From Roseivirga sp. (GTDB lineage Bacteria > Bacteroidota > Bacteroidia > Cytophagales > Cyclobacteriaceae), in the NCBI GenBank assembly GCA_018402485.1, contig JAGYIY010000003.1, positions 62,001 to 126,000 on the forward strand: DNA of 64,000 nt, read 5' to 3'. The notes beneath the pieces are model-generated. The model was not told the DNA's origin, made no database searches, and saw only the letters and a list, made by a program, of their open reading frames with translations. Shown here in pieces: positions 43,461 to 53,023 of this stretch; the stretch's first letter is position 1, and each line of letters begins with the position of its first letter. A program made the translations under genes and the position numbers.

Positions 43461-45623
43461 ATGTCAAATCAACGTACCCGAGCGCTAGACATCGTGCAGC
43501 GCAGAACTACTGATCGTGTTTTTGCACCTGCCGATAAAATTTCAGATTTTTTTGCAGATGATGTTTTTACCATTGATAAAATGAAGTCTACGCTAGCGCC
43601 TGATACTTTCAAGCGTGTGGAGCATGCCATTAAAAAAGGTAAAAAAATTGATTTAGATACAGCGAATGAAGTGGCTTCAGCGGTTAAGACATGGGCCATT
43701 GCCAAGGGTACTACACACTATACTCACTGGTTTCAGCCTTTGACAGGAGCAACAGCAGAAAAACACGATTCTTTCTTCAATGCCCAAAAAGGATTAGAGA
43801 TTTTTCGAGGAAATGAATTAATTCAACAAGAGCCCGATGCCTCTTCTTTCCCCAATGGTGGTATTCGTTCTACTTTCGAAGCCCGAGGATATACTGCTTG
43901 GGATCCTAGTTCACCTATTTTCATCTGGGGTAGAACACTTTGTATTCCTACCATTTTTGTTTCCTATACCGGTGAGGCTTTGGACTTCAAGGCTCCCTTG
44001 CTAAAGGCTGTTGAAGCTGTAGATAAGGCAGCAACCAAGGTTTGTCAGTTTTTTGACCGCAATGTAAACAGTGTCAATGCAAGCTTGGGTTGCGAGCAAG
44101 AGTATTTTGTAATAGACCGTGCCTTGTACAACGCACGCCCTGATTTGGTGATGTCGGGAAGAACTGTTTTCGGTCACCACCCAGCCAGAGGTCAGCAATT
44201 GGATGATCATTACTTTGGTGCCATTCCTAGTCGTGTGTACAATTACATGAAGGATTTTGAAATTGAATGTTTGAAATTAGGTATTCCAGTTTCTACTCGA
44301 CACAATGAGGTAGCACCTTCGCAATTTGAGGTGGCTCCTATTTTTGAAGACATCAATGTGGCTACGGACCACAATTCCTTGATGATGGACGTGATGGAAC
44401 GTGTTGCTGAACGCCATGATTTGAAAGTGCTTTTTCACGAAAAACCATTTGCAGGATTGAATGGAAGCGGTAAACACAACAACTGGTCTTTGATTACATC
44501 TTCTGGCGTGAATGTATTTCAACCCAGTTCAAGTGCAAGAGAGAATTTGCAATTTCTTACCTTCTTGGTCAATACCATTAAGGCGATTTATGACAATGCA
44601 GGATTATTGAGGGCAAGTATTGCCTCGGCAGGTAACGATCATCGCTTGGGTGCCAATGAGGCTCCACCAGCGATCATGTCTGTATTTTTAGGTTCTGAAC
44701 TGAACGCTGTCTTGGATGAACTGGAGAACAATGGAAATATCAAGGTAGATAAAGGTGATAATATGTACATGAAGTTGGGTATCGATAAAATACCTCAAAT
44801 TATTTTAGATAATACAGACCGGAACAGAACGTCTCCTTTTGCTTTTACAGGTAATAAATTTGAGTTCAGGGCCGTGGGCTCAGAGCAAAATGTAGCCGAA
44901 CCCATGACGGTATTGAACTTGATTATGGCCAACCAACTAAAAAATTTCCATTTAGAAGTAAGTGATCGCATCGAGAAAGGGGAAGATAAGAAACTTGCGA
45001 TTGTGAATGTGTTGAGGGAGTACATCAAAGAATCGAAAGCAATACGTTTTGAAGGAGACGGTTATTCGGAAGAGTGGGAGAAAGAAGCTGAGAAGCGTAA
45101 GTTGCCAAACGTAAAAAATACTGCCAGGGCACTTGATGCTTATGTGAGCAAAGAGGCTAAGGCTATTTTTGAAGCCTTCCAAGTTATGGCTCCACATGAA
45201 TTGGAGGCCCGCAATGAGATTCAATTAGAAAATTATATCATGAAGCTTCAAATTGAAGGTAGATTAATTAGCGAGCTGGCAAGAACTCAGGTCATTCCTG
45301 CTGCCATTAAATTTCAATCTAAATTGATTCAGAACGCCAAGGGTTTAGCAGATTTAAAAATCGATAATAGCCATACCAAAGGGATATTAGAAAAAATCAA
45401 TTCTCACATACAAGTCATTCAGAAAAATGTTGATGAGATGAATGTGAAGCGTGGTGAAATCAATGAGCTTGCCGATACAAGAGATCGTGCCATTGCTTAT
45501 TGCGATGAAGTCAAGGGTAAATATTTTGATGTCATCCGTGAGGCGGTAGATAAATTAGAAGTTATGATTGATGATGAAGATTGGCCTTTATTGAAGTATA
45601 GAGAAATGCTTTTCTTGAGATAA
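43461..45623 (+). CDS. glnN: Glutamine synthetase type III
   Basis: 720 residues from the ATG at 43461. Large type III enzyme: 'GTTHYTHWFQPLTGATAEKHDSF' near residue 80, then 'SLGCEQEYFVID' (metal-binding Glu), 'NGSGKHNNWSL' (ATP/glutamate region) and 'GANEAPPAIMSVFLG'. It makes glutamine from glutamate, ammonia and ATP in the cytoplasm and is common in Bacteroidota. Length is normal for GSIII (about 700-730). Followed by a strong terminator. Confidence 0.96.
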   Translation: MSNQRTRALDIVQRRTTDRVFAPADKISDFFADDVFTIDKMKSTLAPDTFKRVEHAIKKGKKIDLDTANEVASAVKTWAIAKGTTHYTHWFQPLTGATAEKHDSFFNAQKGLEIFRGNELIQQEPDASSFPNGGIRSTFEARGYTAWDPSSPIFIWGRTLCIPTIFVSYTGEALDFKAPLLKAVEAVDKAATKVCQFFDRNVNSVNASLGCEQEYFVIDRALYNARPDLVMSGRTVFGHHPARGQQLDDHYFGAIPSRVYNYMKDFEIECLKLGIPVSTRHNEVAPSQFEVAPIFEDINVATDHNSLMMDVMERVAERHDLKVLFHEKPFAGLNGSGKHNNWSLITSSGVNVFQPSSSARENLQFLTFLVNTIKAIYDNAGLLRASIASAGNDHRLGANEAPPAIMSVFLGSELNAVLDELENNGNIKVDKGDNMYMKLGIDKIPQIILDNTDRNRTSPFAFTGNKFEFRAVGSEQNVAEPMTVLNLIMANQLKNFHLEVSDRIEKGEDKKLAIVNVLREYIKESKAIRFEGDGYSEEWEKEAEKRKLPNVKNTARALDAYVSKEAKAIFEAFQVMAPHELEARNEIQLENYIMKLQIEGRLISELARTQVIPAAIKFQSKLIQNAKGLADLKIDNSHTKGILEKINSHIQVIQKNVDEMNVKRGEINELADTRDRAIAYCDEVKGKYFDVIREAVDKLEVMIDDEDWPLLKYREMLFLR

Positions 45624-45644
45624 TAGACCACTAACCAAACATGT

Positions 45645-45675
45645 AAAAGCCACTTCTACTAGAAGTGGCTTTTTG
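45645..45675 (+). terminator. Rho-independent terminator after glnN
   Basis: aaagccacttct pairs with agaagtggcttt around act, followed by TTTTT. It begins about 22 bases after the stop codon. Confidence 0.88.
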
Positions 45676-45889
45676 TTTAGACCATACTAAATGGTCATCA
45701 TCATTTTGTAATGAGAGAAGGGCCACCAACTGACCCCGATAATGACCAATGTGATGCATAGAAATGCATTTTATACAGCAATGGAATCAAATATTTTTTT
45801 GAATAAAATGAGCAGCCTTCATGATTAACGTATGGCTGGTGTAGCGAAATCTATTTGTTAGTATTGCGCATCGGAAAACAGAGGTTAAA

Positions 45890-46060
45890 TCAAGAGGCAT
45901 CAGGCAAAGCTTCCATTTTTTTCAATACTTCTTCCGCCTCAGCACTTAACAAATCACTGGCCTTTCTATCGGTATGAGATAGCTTGTAGGCTTGGTCAAT
46001 CAATTTTTGATACTGCTCTTGTAATTTTTGTTTTTCAGACTTTTTACTAAACCATCCCAT
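45890..46060 (-). CDS. Small Lacal_2735-like protein
   Basis: 56 residues from the ATG at 46060 (MGWFSKKSEKQKLQEQYQKLIDQAYKLSHTDRK...). The MGWF-basic start and Lys/Glu-rich helix match the Lacal_2735 family, a small Bacteroidota family of unknown role. Probably cytoplasmic, coiled. The 200 bases between it and the glnN terminator hold nothing clear. Confidence 0.7.
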   Translation of the reverse strand: MGWFSKKSEKQKLQEQYQKLIDQAYKLSHTDRKASDLLSAEAEEVLKKMEALPDAS

Positions 46061-46292
46061 TGCTTTTTTATTGAGAAACAAGTAAGGACAGGGAATGTTT
46101 CATGCCATGTAAAAATTGTTCATAAGTGGTGAGAGGGTGGTTTTTGTAATGAGAAGAGGATAGCAGCTAGAATTTGAAAGCCCAATCTGAAAAAAATTAA
46201 ACTTATTTCGTAAATAACTTTGCAAAAAGCGAAAAGCTAATTTTTCTAGTTTGCAACCCAAAATTGCTTTCATAGGTTTGATAATCCAAACA

Positions 46293-47810
46293 CTAGTTGT
46301 TTTCCTGAACAAGTGCTCCTTGTCGATATAACTCTTTACGCATTAGTCTTTCTCTTCTTCCATACACTAACCAAGTCCCTTCTTTCACGCCATTCTCTAA
46401 ATTCCCTTCTGTTAATTTTTCACCTCTATCATTGAAAAAGACCCACTTTCCATGGGGTAGGCCATTTTGATATGGACCTTGAGAATAAACGTTACCATTT
46501 TCGTAGTAATTGGTCACTTGTCCATTGCCATTCTGAAGGTTTCCGGAAGGGTAGGATCTTCCACTTGGCGTTTGAAAATCTGATAATGCCAATAGCCGAC
46601 CTAATTGGTAGGTTTCTTCTTTGGCTTTTTGCCCATTTTGATGGAAGTAACCCCATAAACCATCTTTTTCTCCATTGATAAAGCTACCGATCGACTCCAA
46701 TTGTCCATTGCTATGGTAAAAAAACCATTGTCCTAATTCCAGGTCATCAGTATAATTTCCTTCAACAATGAGAGTGCCTTTTTCATTGAAGAATTTCCAA
46801 TTGCCACTGCGTTGATTTTTTTCATAAACGCCTAATTCTGAAATCATTCCATTTTCATGAAAAAGTTTCCAAGGGCCGGTTCGTAATCCTAAGATATAAT
46901 CGCCTTCCACAGCCTTTAAGCCAGTTCTGAAAAATTCGATGTAAGTACTGTCCGCTAGGCCATATTTAAAATGGGTAATGGCTTCAATTTGCCCGTTAGA
47001 GTGCCAAGAGGTTCCTTTCCCTACCGGCTGATCATTTTCATAGCGCTGAATGGATTGCTCGCGCCCTGTTGCCCAATAGGTTTTCCATGTTTTTGTGCGC
47101 TCACCTGAAGCGTAATGCTCTTCTGCTGCCAAATTACCCGAATCATAAAAATAGCGCCATTCGCCGGTACGTTCACCTGCTTTGAACTGACCTTCTTCGA
47201 TTACAAATCCATTGATGTTAAACTTTTTCCAATCACCATCTAGCAGACCATTCTTGTACATTGTACTGGCTATTTGTGCACCAAATGGGTCAAAAGTAGC
47301 ATAAGGTCCATTCAATTTTCCATTTTCATAGTTCGAGACTATTTCAGGTTGTTCGTTGGTGTGAAGAGTAATCCATTGGCCTGTCTTTTTGCCGTTTTCC
47401 ATACTTCCAAATTCTAATCGACTCCCATCATCTCGGTAGGAAGTCCATTTTCCATTGAAAGTATTGTCGCTCATTTCCGCGCGCACTACCATTTTTCGGT
47501 TGTCACTAAAAAGGAGGTATTCACCTTGAATGGCTCCCTGAACGTAAGGGACTCGGGCCTTCTCTATTTTATCAATAAAAATAGACCAAAGCCCTACTTT
47601 TAGATTGTTTTCGTAGAGTCCCTTTTCAATATAGCTGCTATCCTCATTGAAGGTGTACCAAAGCCCTGTTTTCTGTCCATTTTTAGTTTCCCCAATACGG
47701 GTAAGTTCAGTTGCATCATTTGGGAAAAATAATTCGTATTGCTCTGACTGCCCAAAGGCACGACCCAATAATAAAAGTGAGCAAGATATAATGAAAATAG
47801 ATATACGCAT
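46293..47810 (-). CDS. MORN-repeat-like secreted protein
   Basis: 505 residues from the ATG at 47810 (signal peptide MRISIFIISCSLLLLGRAFGQ). Almost the whole mature chain is a string of about 23-residue units of the type 'GTLIVEGNYTDDLELGQWFFYHSNGQLESIGSF' (Y/F-x-N-G-x-x-x-G-x-W), the YwqK/MORN-variant repeat. Around 18-20 units can be counted. Such secreted proteins are common in Bacteroidota and are named after YwqK, but no antitoxin role is shown; surface or periplasmic binding is the safest guess. The 47882 start lacks a signal and was rejected. Confidence 0.85.
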   Translation of the reverse strand: MRISIFIISCSLLLLGRAFGQSEQYELFFPNDATELTRIGETKNGQKTGLWYTFNEDSSYIEKGLYENNLKVGLWSIFIDKIEKARVPYVQGAIQGEYLLFSDNRKMVVRAEMSDNTFNGKWTSYRDDGSRLEFGSMENGKKTGQWITLHTNEQPEIVSNYENGKLNGPYATFDPFGAQIASTMYKNGLLDGDWKKFNINGFVIEEGQFKAGERTGEWRYFYDSGNLAAEEHYASGERTKTWKTYWATGREQSIQRYENDQPVGKGTSWHSNGQIEAITHFKYGLADSTYIEFFRTGLKAVEGDYILGLRTGPWKLFHENGMISELGVYEKNQRSGNWKFFNEKGTLIVEGNYTDDLELGQWFFYHSNGQLESIGSFINGEKDGLWGYFHQNGQKAKEETYQLGRLLALSDFQTPSGRSYPSGNLQNGNGQVTNYYENGNVYSQGPYQNGLPHGKWVFFNDRGEKLTEGNLENGVKEGTWLVYGRRERLMRKELYRQGALVQENN

Positions 47811-47851
47811 AAGATATAGGAATAACGTAATTGTTAAAAATATGGTTTTTA

Positions 47852-48424
47852 TCATTGCGATTGAAGTAAATGAACAAAACAATTTTTAGCTAAGTCTGGT
47901 AAATCAAAGAGATGTGCCATACGGAACTTTCTGATGATTTGTAGGCTTTGCGATGATTCCTGATTTATACTTCTCCATTGATTTAGGTTTAAATATAGTG
48001 CCTCTTTTTCAATGTCATTTTCCCATAAACTGTTGCTCTGCTTGATTTGGTATGCAACCTGCTCATACAATTGTTCCGGAACTTTATAGCTGGCTTTAAA
48101 ACGCCCACTTAACAAGAGGCTGATGGAAAAGTATTGTCCATACCAAACCATGATGCGAAATGAAAAGGTATGCGCCTTGCTGAAAACACAAGGAAAGTCG
48201 CTCAACATAAAAGGGTAGCCTTTGTGGTTATTGCCTTTATTTAGTTTTCTAGGAATTGCTCCCGTCTCTTTGGGTATTTGTAAAGAAAGAGAACCGTCTT
48301 TTATTACCGCCATGAGTTCTTGTCGACAGTCATGCAGGAGTTGAGCTACAGCCTCATCAGTAGCCTGTTTGAGTTCAAAATTTTCAGGATCGCTGATGTA
48401 AGACAGTAGTTTGTTATCGAGCAT
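47852..48424 (-). CDS. Hypothetical protein next to FabH
   Basis: 190 residues without signal or membrane segments, mixed helix and strand ('SDFPCVFSKAHTFSFRIMVWYGQYFSISLLLSG' in the middle). No family recognised. It starts 4 bases after the stop of fabH on the same strand, so it is co-transcribed. The MORN gene lies 42 bases downstream. Confidence 0.6.
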   Translation of the reverse strand: MLDNKLLSYISDPENFELKQATDEAVAQLLHDCRQELMAVIKDGSLSLQIPKETGAIPRKLNKGNNHKGYPFMLSDFPCVFSKAHTFSFRIMVWYGQYFSISLLLSGRFKASYKVPEQLYEQVAYQIKQSNSLWENDIEKEALYLNLNQWRSINQESSQSLQIIRKFRMAHLFDLPDLAKNCFVHLLQSQ

Positions 48425-48427
48425 AGC

Positions 48428-49423
48428 TTACCATCTGATTAATGCTGAAGCCCAGGTAAAACCACTACCAAAAGCTGCCAAACAGATAAGGTCATTGTCT
48501 TTTACCTTTCCTTTTTCGCAGGCTTCACTAAGAGCAATAGGGATAGAAGCCGCGGTGGTGTTGCCAAAATGCATGATGTTATTGTAGACCTTTTCATCAG
48601 GCAGGTTCATTTGCTTTTGAACAAATTGACTGATGCGCAAATTGGCTTGATGTGGAATCAATAAGTCAATGTCTTCTTTTTGCATTTTATTTTGGGCTAA
48701 GGCTTCGTGAATTACTTCTGCGAAGCGCACCACGGCATGTTTAAATACCGTATTGCCATTCATTGTTAGGTTAAAAGTTGCGCCATCGAGCAATTCTTTC
48801 GATAAGCGCACCTTTCTACTAGAACCTGGATCTTTTACATACAATTCTTCCGCATAATCACCATCAGCATGCAGGTGGGTAGAAAGTATACCTTTTTGTT
48901 CTTGAGTGGCTTGCAAAACCGCTGCACCTGCACCATCAGCAAAAATAACGGAACTTGAACGTCCTTCTGTAGATTTATCAAGTGCAGAGGACTGAATTTC
49001 TGCACCCACTACAAGAATCGTTTTGTACATACCTGTTTTGATGAATTGGTCTGCCACAGAAAGAGCATAAATAAAACCTGAGCAAGCATTGCGAATGTCT
49101 AATGCTCCGATGCCCTGTAAGCCCAGTTCTCTCTGCAATAAAACGCCCGATCCTGGAAAAAAATAATCTGGCGTGATCGTAGCAAAAACAATAAAATCAA
49201 CGTCTTGGGCTACTAATCCGGCATTTTTTAAGGCTTTTTTACTGGCCTTTGTTGCCATGTTCGCTACAGTATCTTTTTCTGGGTCAAACCATCTTCTTTC
49301 CTGAATCCCCGTTCGTTCCACAATCCATTCGTTGGTAGTATCCATGATTTTTTCCAGGTCTTGATTGGTGACGATCTGCTCCGGGACATAATGACCCGTG
49401 CCAATAATTTTGCTGTTTTTCAT
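48428..49423 (-). CDS. fabH: 3-oxoacyl-ACP synthase III (KAS III, FabH)
   Basis: 331 residues from the ATG at 49423 (MKNSKIIGTGHYVPEQIVTNQDL). Catalytic Cys is in 'IRNACSGFIYAL', His in 'LIPHQANLRIS' and Asn in 'FGNTTAASIPIAL', in the right order. The family condenses acetyl-CoA (or a related starter) with malonyl-ACP to begin fatty-acid synthesis. A paralogous or secondary-metabolite role is possible because no fab cluster is near; a hypothetical gene follows 4 bases later. Confidence 0.9.
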   Translation of the reverse strand: MKNSKIIGTGHYVPEQIVTNQDLEKIMDTTNEWIVERTGIQERRWFDPEKDTVANMATKASKKALKNAGLVAQDVDFIVFATITPDYFFPGSGVLLQRELGLQGIGALDIRNACSGFIYALSVADQFIKTGMYKTILVVGAEIQSSALDKSTEGRSSSVIFADGAGAAVLQATQEQKGILSTHLHADGDYAEELYVKDPGSSRKVRLSKELLDGATFNLTMNGNTVFKHAVVRFAEVIHEALAQNKMQKEDIDLLIPHQANLRISQFVQKQMNLPDEKVYNNIMHFGNTTAASIPIALSEACEKGKVKDNDLICLAAFGSGFTWASALIRW

Positions 49424-49554
49424 AGGTTTTTTTCTGATTCTTCTTCCTGAACGAGGTGATTTCATTCGGGTTGATGTGGGCACAAGATAAATATTTTCTA
49501 TTATTGGAAAATTTTGTGGGTGAAGAATGGTCAATGATATTTTTTTTAAGATGG

Positions 49555-49562
49555 TAAATTTG
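49555..49562 (+). promoter_or_regulatory. Bacteroidota -7 box before the DUF6503-like gene
   Basis: TAAATTTG is a perfect TAnnTTTG box about 80 bases upstream of the ATG at 49642; no clear -33 TTTG. Confidence 0.4.
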
Positions 49563-49641
49563 ACGCTTTGGTACCCGGATTATAACAACTCAACTCGAAC
49601 CAAAGAATTCCGTAACAAGAGTTGTGCAAATTCAAATGGGA

Positions 49642-50397
49642 ATGAAACTGAGAAATATTTTGCCTTTGGCAATTACTGCTTTATTGTTGTTCGGTTGTAA
49701 AGCAGAAGAAAAGGAGTTGACGGCAGATGAGATTGTGTATCGGGCTGTAGCCGCCCATGGTGGTGGATTGTACGATAATATGGAAGTGCAATTTGATTTT
49801 CGTGGGCGCCATTTCAGGGCTAAAATTGCAGAAGGCTCTTATGAATATGAGAGAACCTATGAGGCTGATGGTCGTTTGGTAAAAGACTTGATAAAGGATG
49901 ATAAGTATCAGCGCATACTAGATCAGCGGGAAATTCAATTGAAAGAAAGTGAATTATCTAGCTATAAAACCGCCACAAATACGGTAATTTACTTCGCTTT
50001 GCTACCATTTAACTTGGATAACCCCGTGGTCAATCGTCAGTTGATGCGCCCTGTTGACATCAAGGGAGAGCCTTACCATAAGGTAGAAATTACCTATGGT
50101 AAAAATGGCGGTGGAAAAGACTTTGAGAATGTATATGTATATTGGGTGCATCAAGAAAAGTTCACCATTGATTATTTGGCCTACAGTTTCAATATTAATG
50201 GGGGCGGAGTACGTTTTCGTGAGGCTTACAATGCCAGAATGGTGAATGGTATTCGTTTTCAAGATTATATCAATTATACCATAGATAAAGATTTCCCCGC
50301 CCAGGAATTAGATTATGCCTTTGTAACCGACCAACTCAAAGAACTATCTAGAATTGACCTTGACCATATTCAAGTGAATTTGCTCTCAGCCAAATAA
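49642..50397 (+). CDS. DUF6503-like lipoprotein
   Basis: 251 residues (an ATG two codons earlier is also possible). Lipoprotein signal with lipobox LFGC, then 'LTADEIVYRAVAAHGGGLYDNMEVQFDFRGRHF' and later 'YHKVEITYGKNGGG' and 'VYWVHQEKFTIDYLAY', the beta-rich pattern of the Bacteroidota DUF6503 family, which resembles LolA/LppX-type lipid-binding folds. A role in carrying lipid or lipoprotein in the periplasm is possible but not shown. Its 3' end overlaps the convergent SRAP gene by 12 bases. Confidence 0.75.
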   Translation: MKLRNILPLAITALLLFGCKAEEKELTADEIVYRAVAAHGGGLYDNMEVQFDFRGRHFRAKIAEGSYEYERTYEADGRLVKDLIKDDKYQRILDQREIQLKESELSSYKTATNTVIYFALLPFNLDNPVVNRQLMRPVDIKGEPYHKVEITYGKNGGGKDFENVYVYWVHQEKFTIDYLAYSFNINGGGVRFREAYNARMVNGIRFQDYINYTIDKDFPAQELDYAFVTDQLKELSRIDLDHIQVNLLSAK

Positions 50398-51084
50398 GGT
50401 GAGGTTTCCAAATTGATTGGCCGGAGGTACTTTTTCCCATAGGCTTACATCGTTCAGTTGCCCTTTGGCTAGTTTAGGATGAATGGTATAAGATTGTATT
50501 CGTTCATCTGTAAAGGGTATCAAGAATTCCAAAATGCTTTCTTCAGCATTGGCTTCATTCAGCCATTCCACCATTAAGTCATTGTTCAAAATGGCTGGCA
50601 TACGATCGGTGATTTCAAGTATGTCCTCATTAGACGGCATGGTGAGCATAATGAATGTATTTACCTTTTCACCATCTTCATCTTCAAAGCTGTCCCATAG
50701 GCCGGCTATGCTAAACAAAGCGTTGTGATTCAGATGGAATCGGTAAGGGACAAATTCTTTTTTGCCAACATCTTTCCAATCATAAAAACTATCTGCCGGT
50801 ATAATGCATCGTTGCCTTTTTAAATTTTTTCTTTGACTAGCCTTGGCCGATATTTCCTCCACAGGAGCAAAAAGAAGCTTCTGACTTACCTCTTTGTTTT
50901 TTGTGAAAGCAGGACTTATGCCCCAATGAAACAAAGAAAGTTCTTCTGGGTTATTGCTGGTAACTACAGGGAGCAAGTCGGTAGGTTGGGCATTATAGTT
51001 TGGGCAATAATCGACTTTGATTTCAACAGAAAAGTGTTTTTGAATCAAGGAGGGATCAGATGCAATAGAAAAATTCGGAAGCAT
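50386..51084 (-). CDS. SRAP (HMCES/YedK) paralogue without the catalytic residues
   Basis: 232 residues. Overall the SRAP fold is clear ('HWGISPAF', 'RQRCIIPADSFYDWKD', 'DRMPAIL', 'LWEKVPPANQFG'). SRAP proteins cross-link to abasic sites in single-stranded DNA through a Cys that must be residue 2 after Met removal. Here the start is MLPNFS; an in-frame stop lies directly upstream, so Cys2 cannot be restored. The Asn of NARxET is replaced by Phe (LLFAPVEE), the Glu of FYEWK by Asp, and the His before xRMP by Thr (EITDRMP). All four active-site positions are changed while the fold is kept. Alignment by eye. Confidence 0.8.
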   Translation of the reverse strand: MLPNFSIASDPSLIQKHFSVEIKVDYCPNYNAQPTDLLPVVTSNNPEELSLFHWGISPAFTKNKEVSQKLLFAPVEEISAKASQRKNLKRQRCIIPADSFYDWKDVGKKEFVPYRFHLNHNALFSIAGLWDSFEDEDGEKVNTFIMLTMPSNEDILEITDRMPAILNNDLMVEWLNEANAEESILEFLIPFTDERIQSYTIHPKLAKGQLNDVSLWEKVPPANQFGNLTLFG

Positions 51085-51218
51085 TTAAGTTTGTTCTTTG
51101 AGTGCGTTAAGTTCGTTAAAATTGTGTTTTGAATCAAATAAGATTTAGCAAAGAATGCAATCCTCAAGGCAAGCCAAAAAAATAATAAATGAGCTTGGCC
51201 TGATTCGCTTTGATAATA

Positions 51219-51250
51219 TTTGAATATAGATACTTTAAAACCTATTTTTG
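51219..51250 (+). promoter_or_regulatory. Bacteroidota promoter for pdhC
   Basis: TTTG (51219-51222) and TATTTTTG (51243-51250) are separated by exactly 20 bases, a full match to the Bacteroidota sigma-A consensus. The start would be near 51257, 16 bases before the ATG. This is the clearest promoter in the window. Confidence 0.7.
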
Positions 51251-51272
51251 ACTTCAAATTCAGAAAAAACAT

Positions 51273-52940
51273 ATGGCAGAAATAGTAAAAATGCCCAAAA
51301 TGAGCGACACCATGGAAGAAGGTGTGATTGCAGTATGGCATAAAAAGGTAGGAGATACAGTAGAATCAGGAGAGTTAATGGCCGAAATAGAAACAGATAA
51401 GGCCACGATGGACTATGAGTCTTACCATGATGGTACTGTGCTTTATTTGGGTGCTGAGGAAGGTGATGCTGTAGCTGTAAACGGTGTGCTGGCTATCGTG
51501 GGAGAAAAAGGAGAGGATTATAAAAACCTATTGAATGAGGCACAACAGGGAGATGTAATCAAAGACAGTGAAATAGGTACTTCTGGTCAAGCGTCATTAG
51601 AGCAAAAAGAAGAACCCACAGCATCAAAAGAAAAGATAGATACTTCTACCATCAACGCTGAAATTGTACGCATGCCTAAAATGAGTGATACCATGGAAGA
51701 GGGTGTTATTTCTGCATGGCATAAAAAAGTAGGAGACAAGGTAGATTCGGGTGAGCTGATGGCTGAAATAGAGACCGATAAAGCTACCATGGAGTACGAA
51801 TCGTACAACGAGGGTACCGTACTTTACCTGGGTGCTGAAGAAGGTGCATCGGTGGCGGTGAATGGCATATTGGCAGTAGTTGGAGCAGAAGGAGCTGATT
51901 TTGAAGCCTTGATCAAAGCAGATGAACAAGGAGGAGCTGATGAGGCTGAATCTTCGGAAAGTAAAGAGAAGGAGATAGTAGCCGATACATCTGAACCAAA
52001 ACCAGAAACCAAAGAACCACAAAAGGCGGATTCTGCTTCTACCGAGAGTGGGCGAATCAAAGCATCACCTTTAGCCAAGAAATTAGCAGAAGAAAAAGGG
52101 ATTGAACTGTCTCAAGTGAAAGGTTCTGGTGATGGAGGCCGCATTGTTAAACGAGATATTGAAGACTTCAAGCCTCAAACAGCATCGACTGCACAGCCTC
52201 AAGCAGAGCCTTCAAAAGAAGCTCAGCCAGAGGTGAAACTGCCTGAAATTGTAGCAGAAGAAAGCTTTGAAGAGCATAAGGTCAGTCAGATGCGTAAAAC
52301 CATTGCTAAACGATTGGCAGACAGTAAATTTACAGCCCCGCACTTCTACTTAACCATGGAAATCAATATGGATAAGGCCATAGATGCACGGAAGAGCATG
52401 AATGAAATCTCCCCAGTAAAAATTTCTTTTAACGATCTGGTCATCAAGGCAGCTGCGATGGCATTGCGTCAGCATCCTTATGTCAACGCTGCTTGGTTGG
52501 GCGATAAAATCCGCATCAATCACCACATACATATCGGTGTGGCTGTCGCTGTCGAGGACGGTTTGTTGGTTCCGGTGGTAAGATTTGCAGACAATAAGCA
52601 ATTGTCGCATATCTCTGCAGAGGTAAAAGAATTAGGAGCTAAAGCGAAAAATAAAGAACTACAACCTAAGGATTGGGAAGGTAATACATTTACGATTTCA
52701 AATTTGGGCATGTTTGGTATTGAAGAGTTTACCGCCATCATTAATCCACCCGATGCCTGCATCATGGCAGTTGGTGGAATAAAAGAAACCGCCATTGTTA
52801 AAGATGGTCAACTAGCCATTGGAAACGTCATGAAAGTAACCCTTTCTTGCGATCATAGGGTGGTAGACGGAGCAGTGGGTTCTGCTTTCCTTCAAACCTT
52901 TAAAGGATTGTTGGAAGAACCAGTCAGACTCCTAGTCTAA
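51273..52940 (+). CDS. pdhC: Pyruvate dehydrogenase E2 (dihydrolipoyl acetyltransferase)
   Basis: 555 residues. Two lipoyl domains with lipoyl-lysines Lys43 and Lys170 (ETDKATMDYES, ETDKATMEYES), linkers rich in Glu, Ser and Ala, a peripheral-subunit-binding domain near 260-295 ('ASPLAKKLAEEKGIELSQVKGSG') and the C-terminal acyltransferase with catalytic HxxxDG ('CDHRVVDGAVG'). Core of the complex that makes acetyl-CoA. The E1 genes are not in the window. It has its own promoter and terminator. Confidence 0.94.
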   Translation: MAEIVKMPKMSDTMEEGVIAVWHKKVGDTVESGELMAEIETDKATMDYESYHDGTVLYLGAEEGDAVAVNGVLAIVGEKGEDYKNLLNEAQQGDVIKDSEIGTSGQASLEQKEEPTASKEKIDTSTINAEIVRMPKMSDTMEEGVISAWHKKVGDKVDSGELMAEIETDKATMEYESYNEGTVLYLGAEEGASVAVNGILAVVGAEGADFEALIKADEQGGADEAESSESKEKEIVADTSEPKPETKEPQKADSASTESGRIKASPLAKKLAEEKGIELSQVKGSGDGGRIVKRDIEDFKPQTASTAQPQAEPSKEAQPEVKLPEIVAEESFEEHKVSQMRKTIAKRLADSKFTAPHFYLTMEINMDKAIDARKSMNEISPVKISFNDLVIKAAAMALRQHPYVNAAWLGDKIRINHHIHIGVAVAVEDGLLVPVVRFADNKQLSHISAEVKELGAKAKNKELQPKDWEGNTFTISNLGMFGIEEFTAIINPPDACIMAVGGIKETAIVKDGQLAIGNVMKVTLSCDHRVVDGAVGSAFLQTFKGLLEEPVRLLV

Positions 52941-52958
52941 TGGGGAAATCGTTATCAT

Positions 52959-52990
52959 AAAAACGCAGAATCTATGCTTCTGCGTTTTTA
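52959..52990 (+). terminator. Rho-independent terminator between pdhC and hslV
   Basis: aaaacgcagaa pairs with ttctgcgtttt around tctatgc, and the arm ends in T5. Confidence 0.85.
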
Positions 52991-53023
52991 TGCTTATTAA
53001 ATATCATACGTATTATCGTTATC

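Noticed and set aside
46100-46312. 70-codon minus-strand frame between the Lacal_2735-like and MORN genes
   Set aside because: No recognisable features; overlaps the MORN stop.
46293-47810. MORN protein as an antitoxin (YwqK-type name)
   Set aside because: It has a signal peptide and no toxin partner; only the repeat type is shared.
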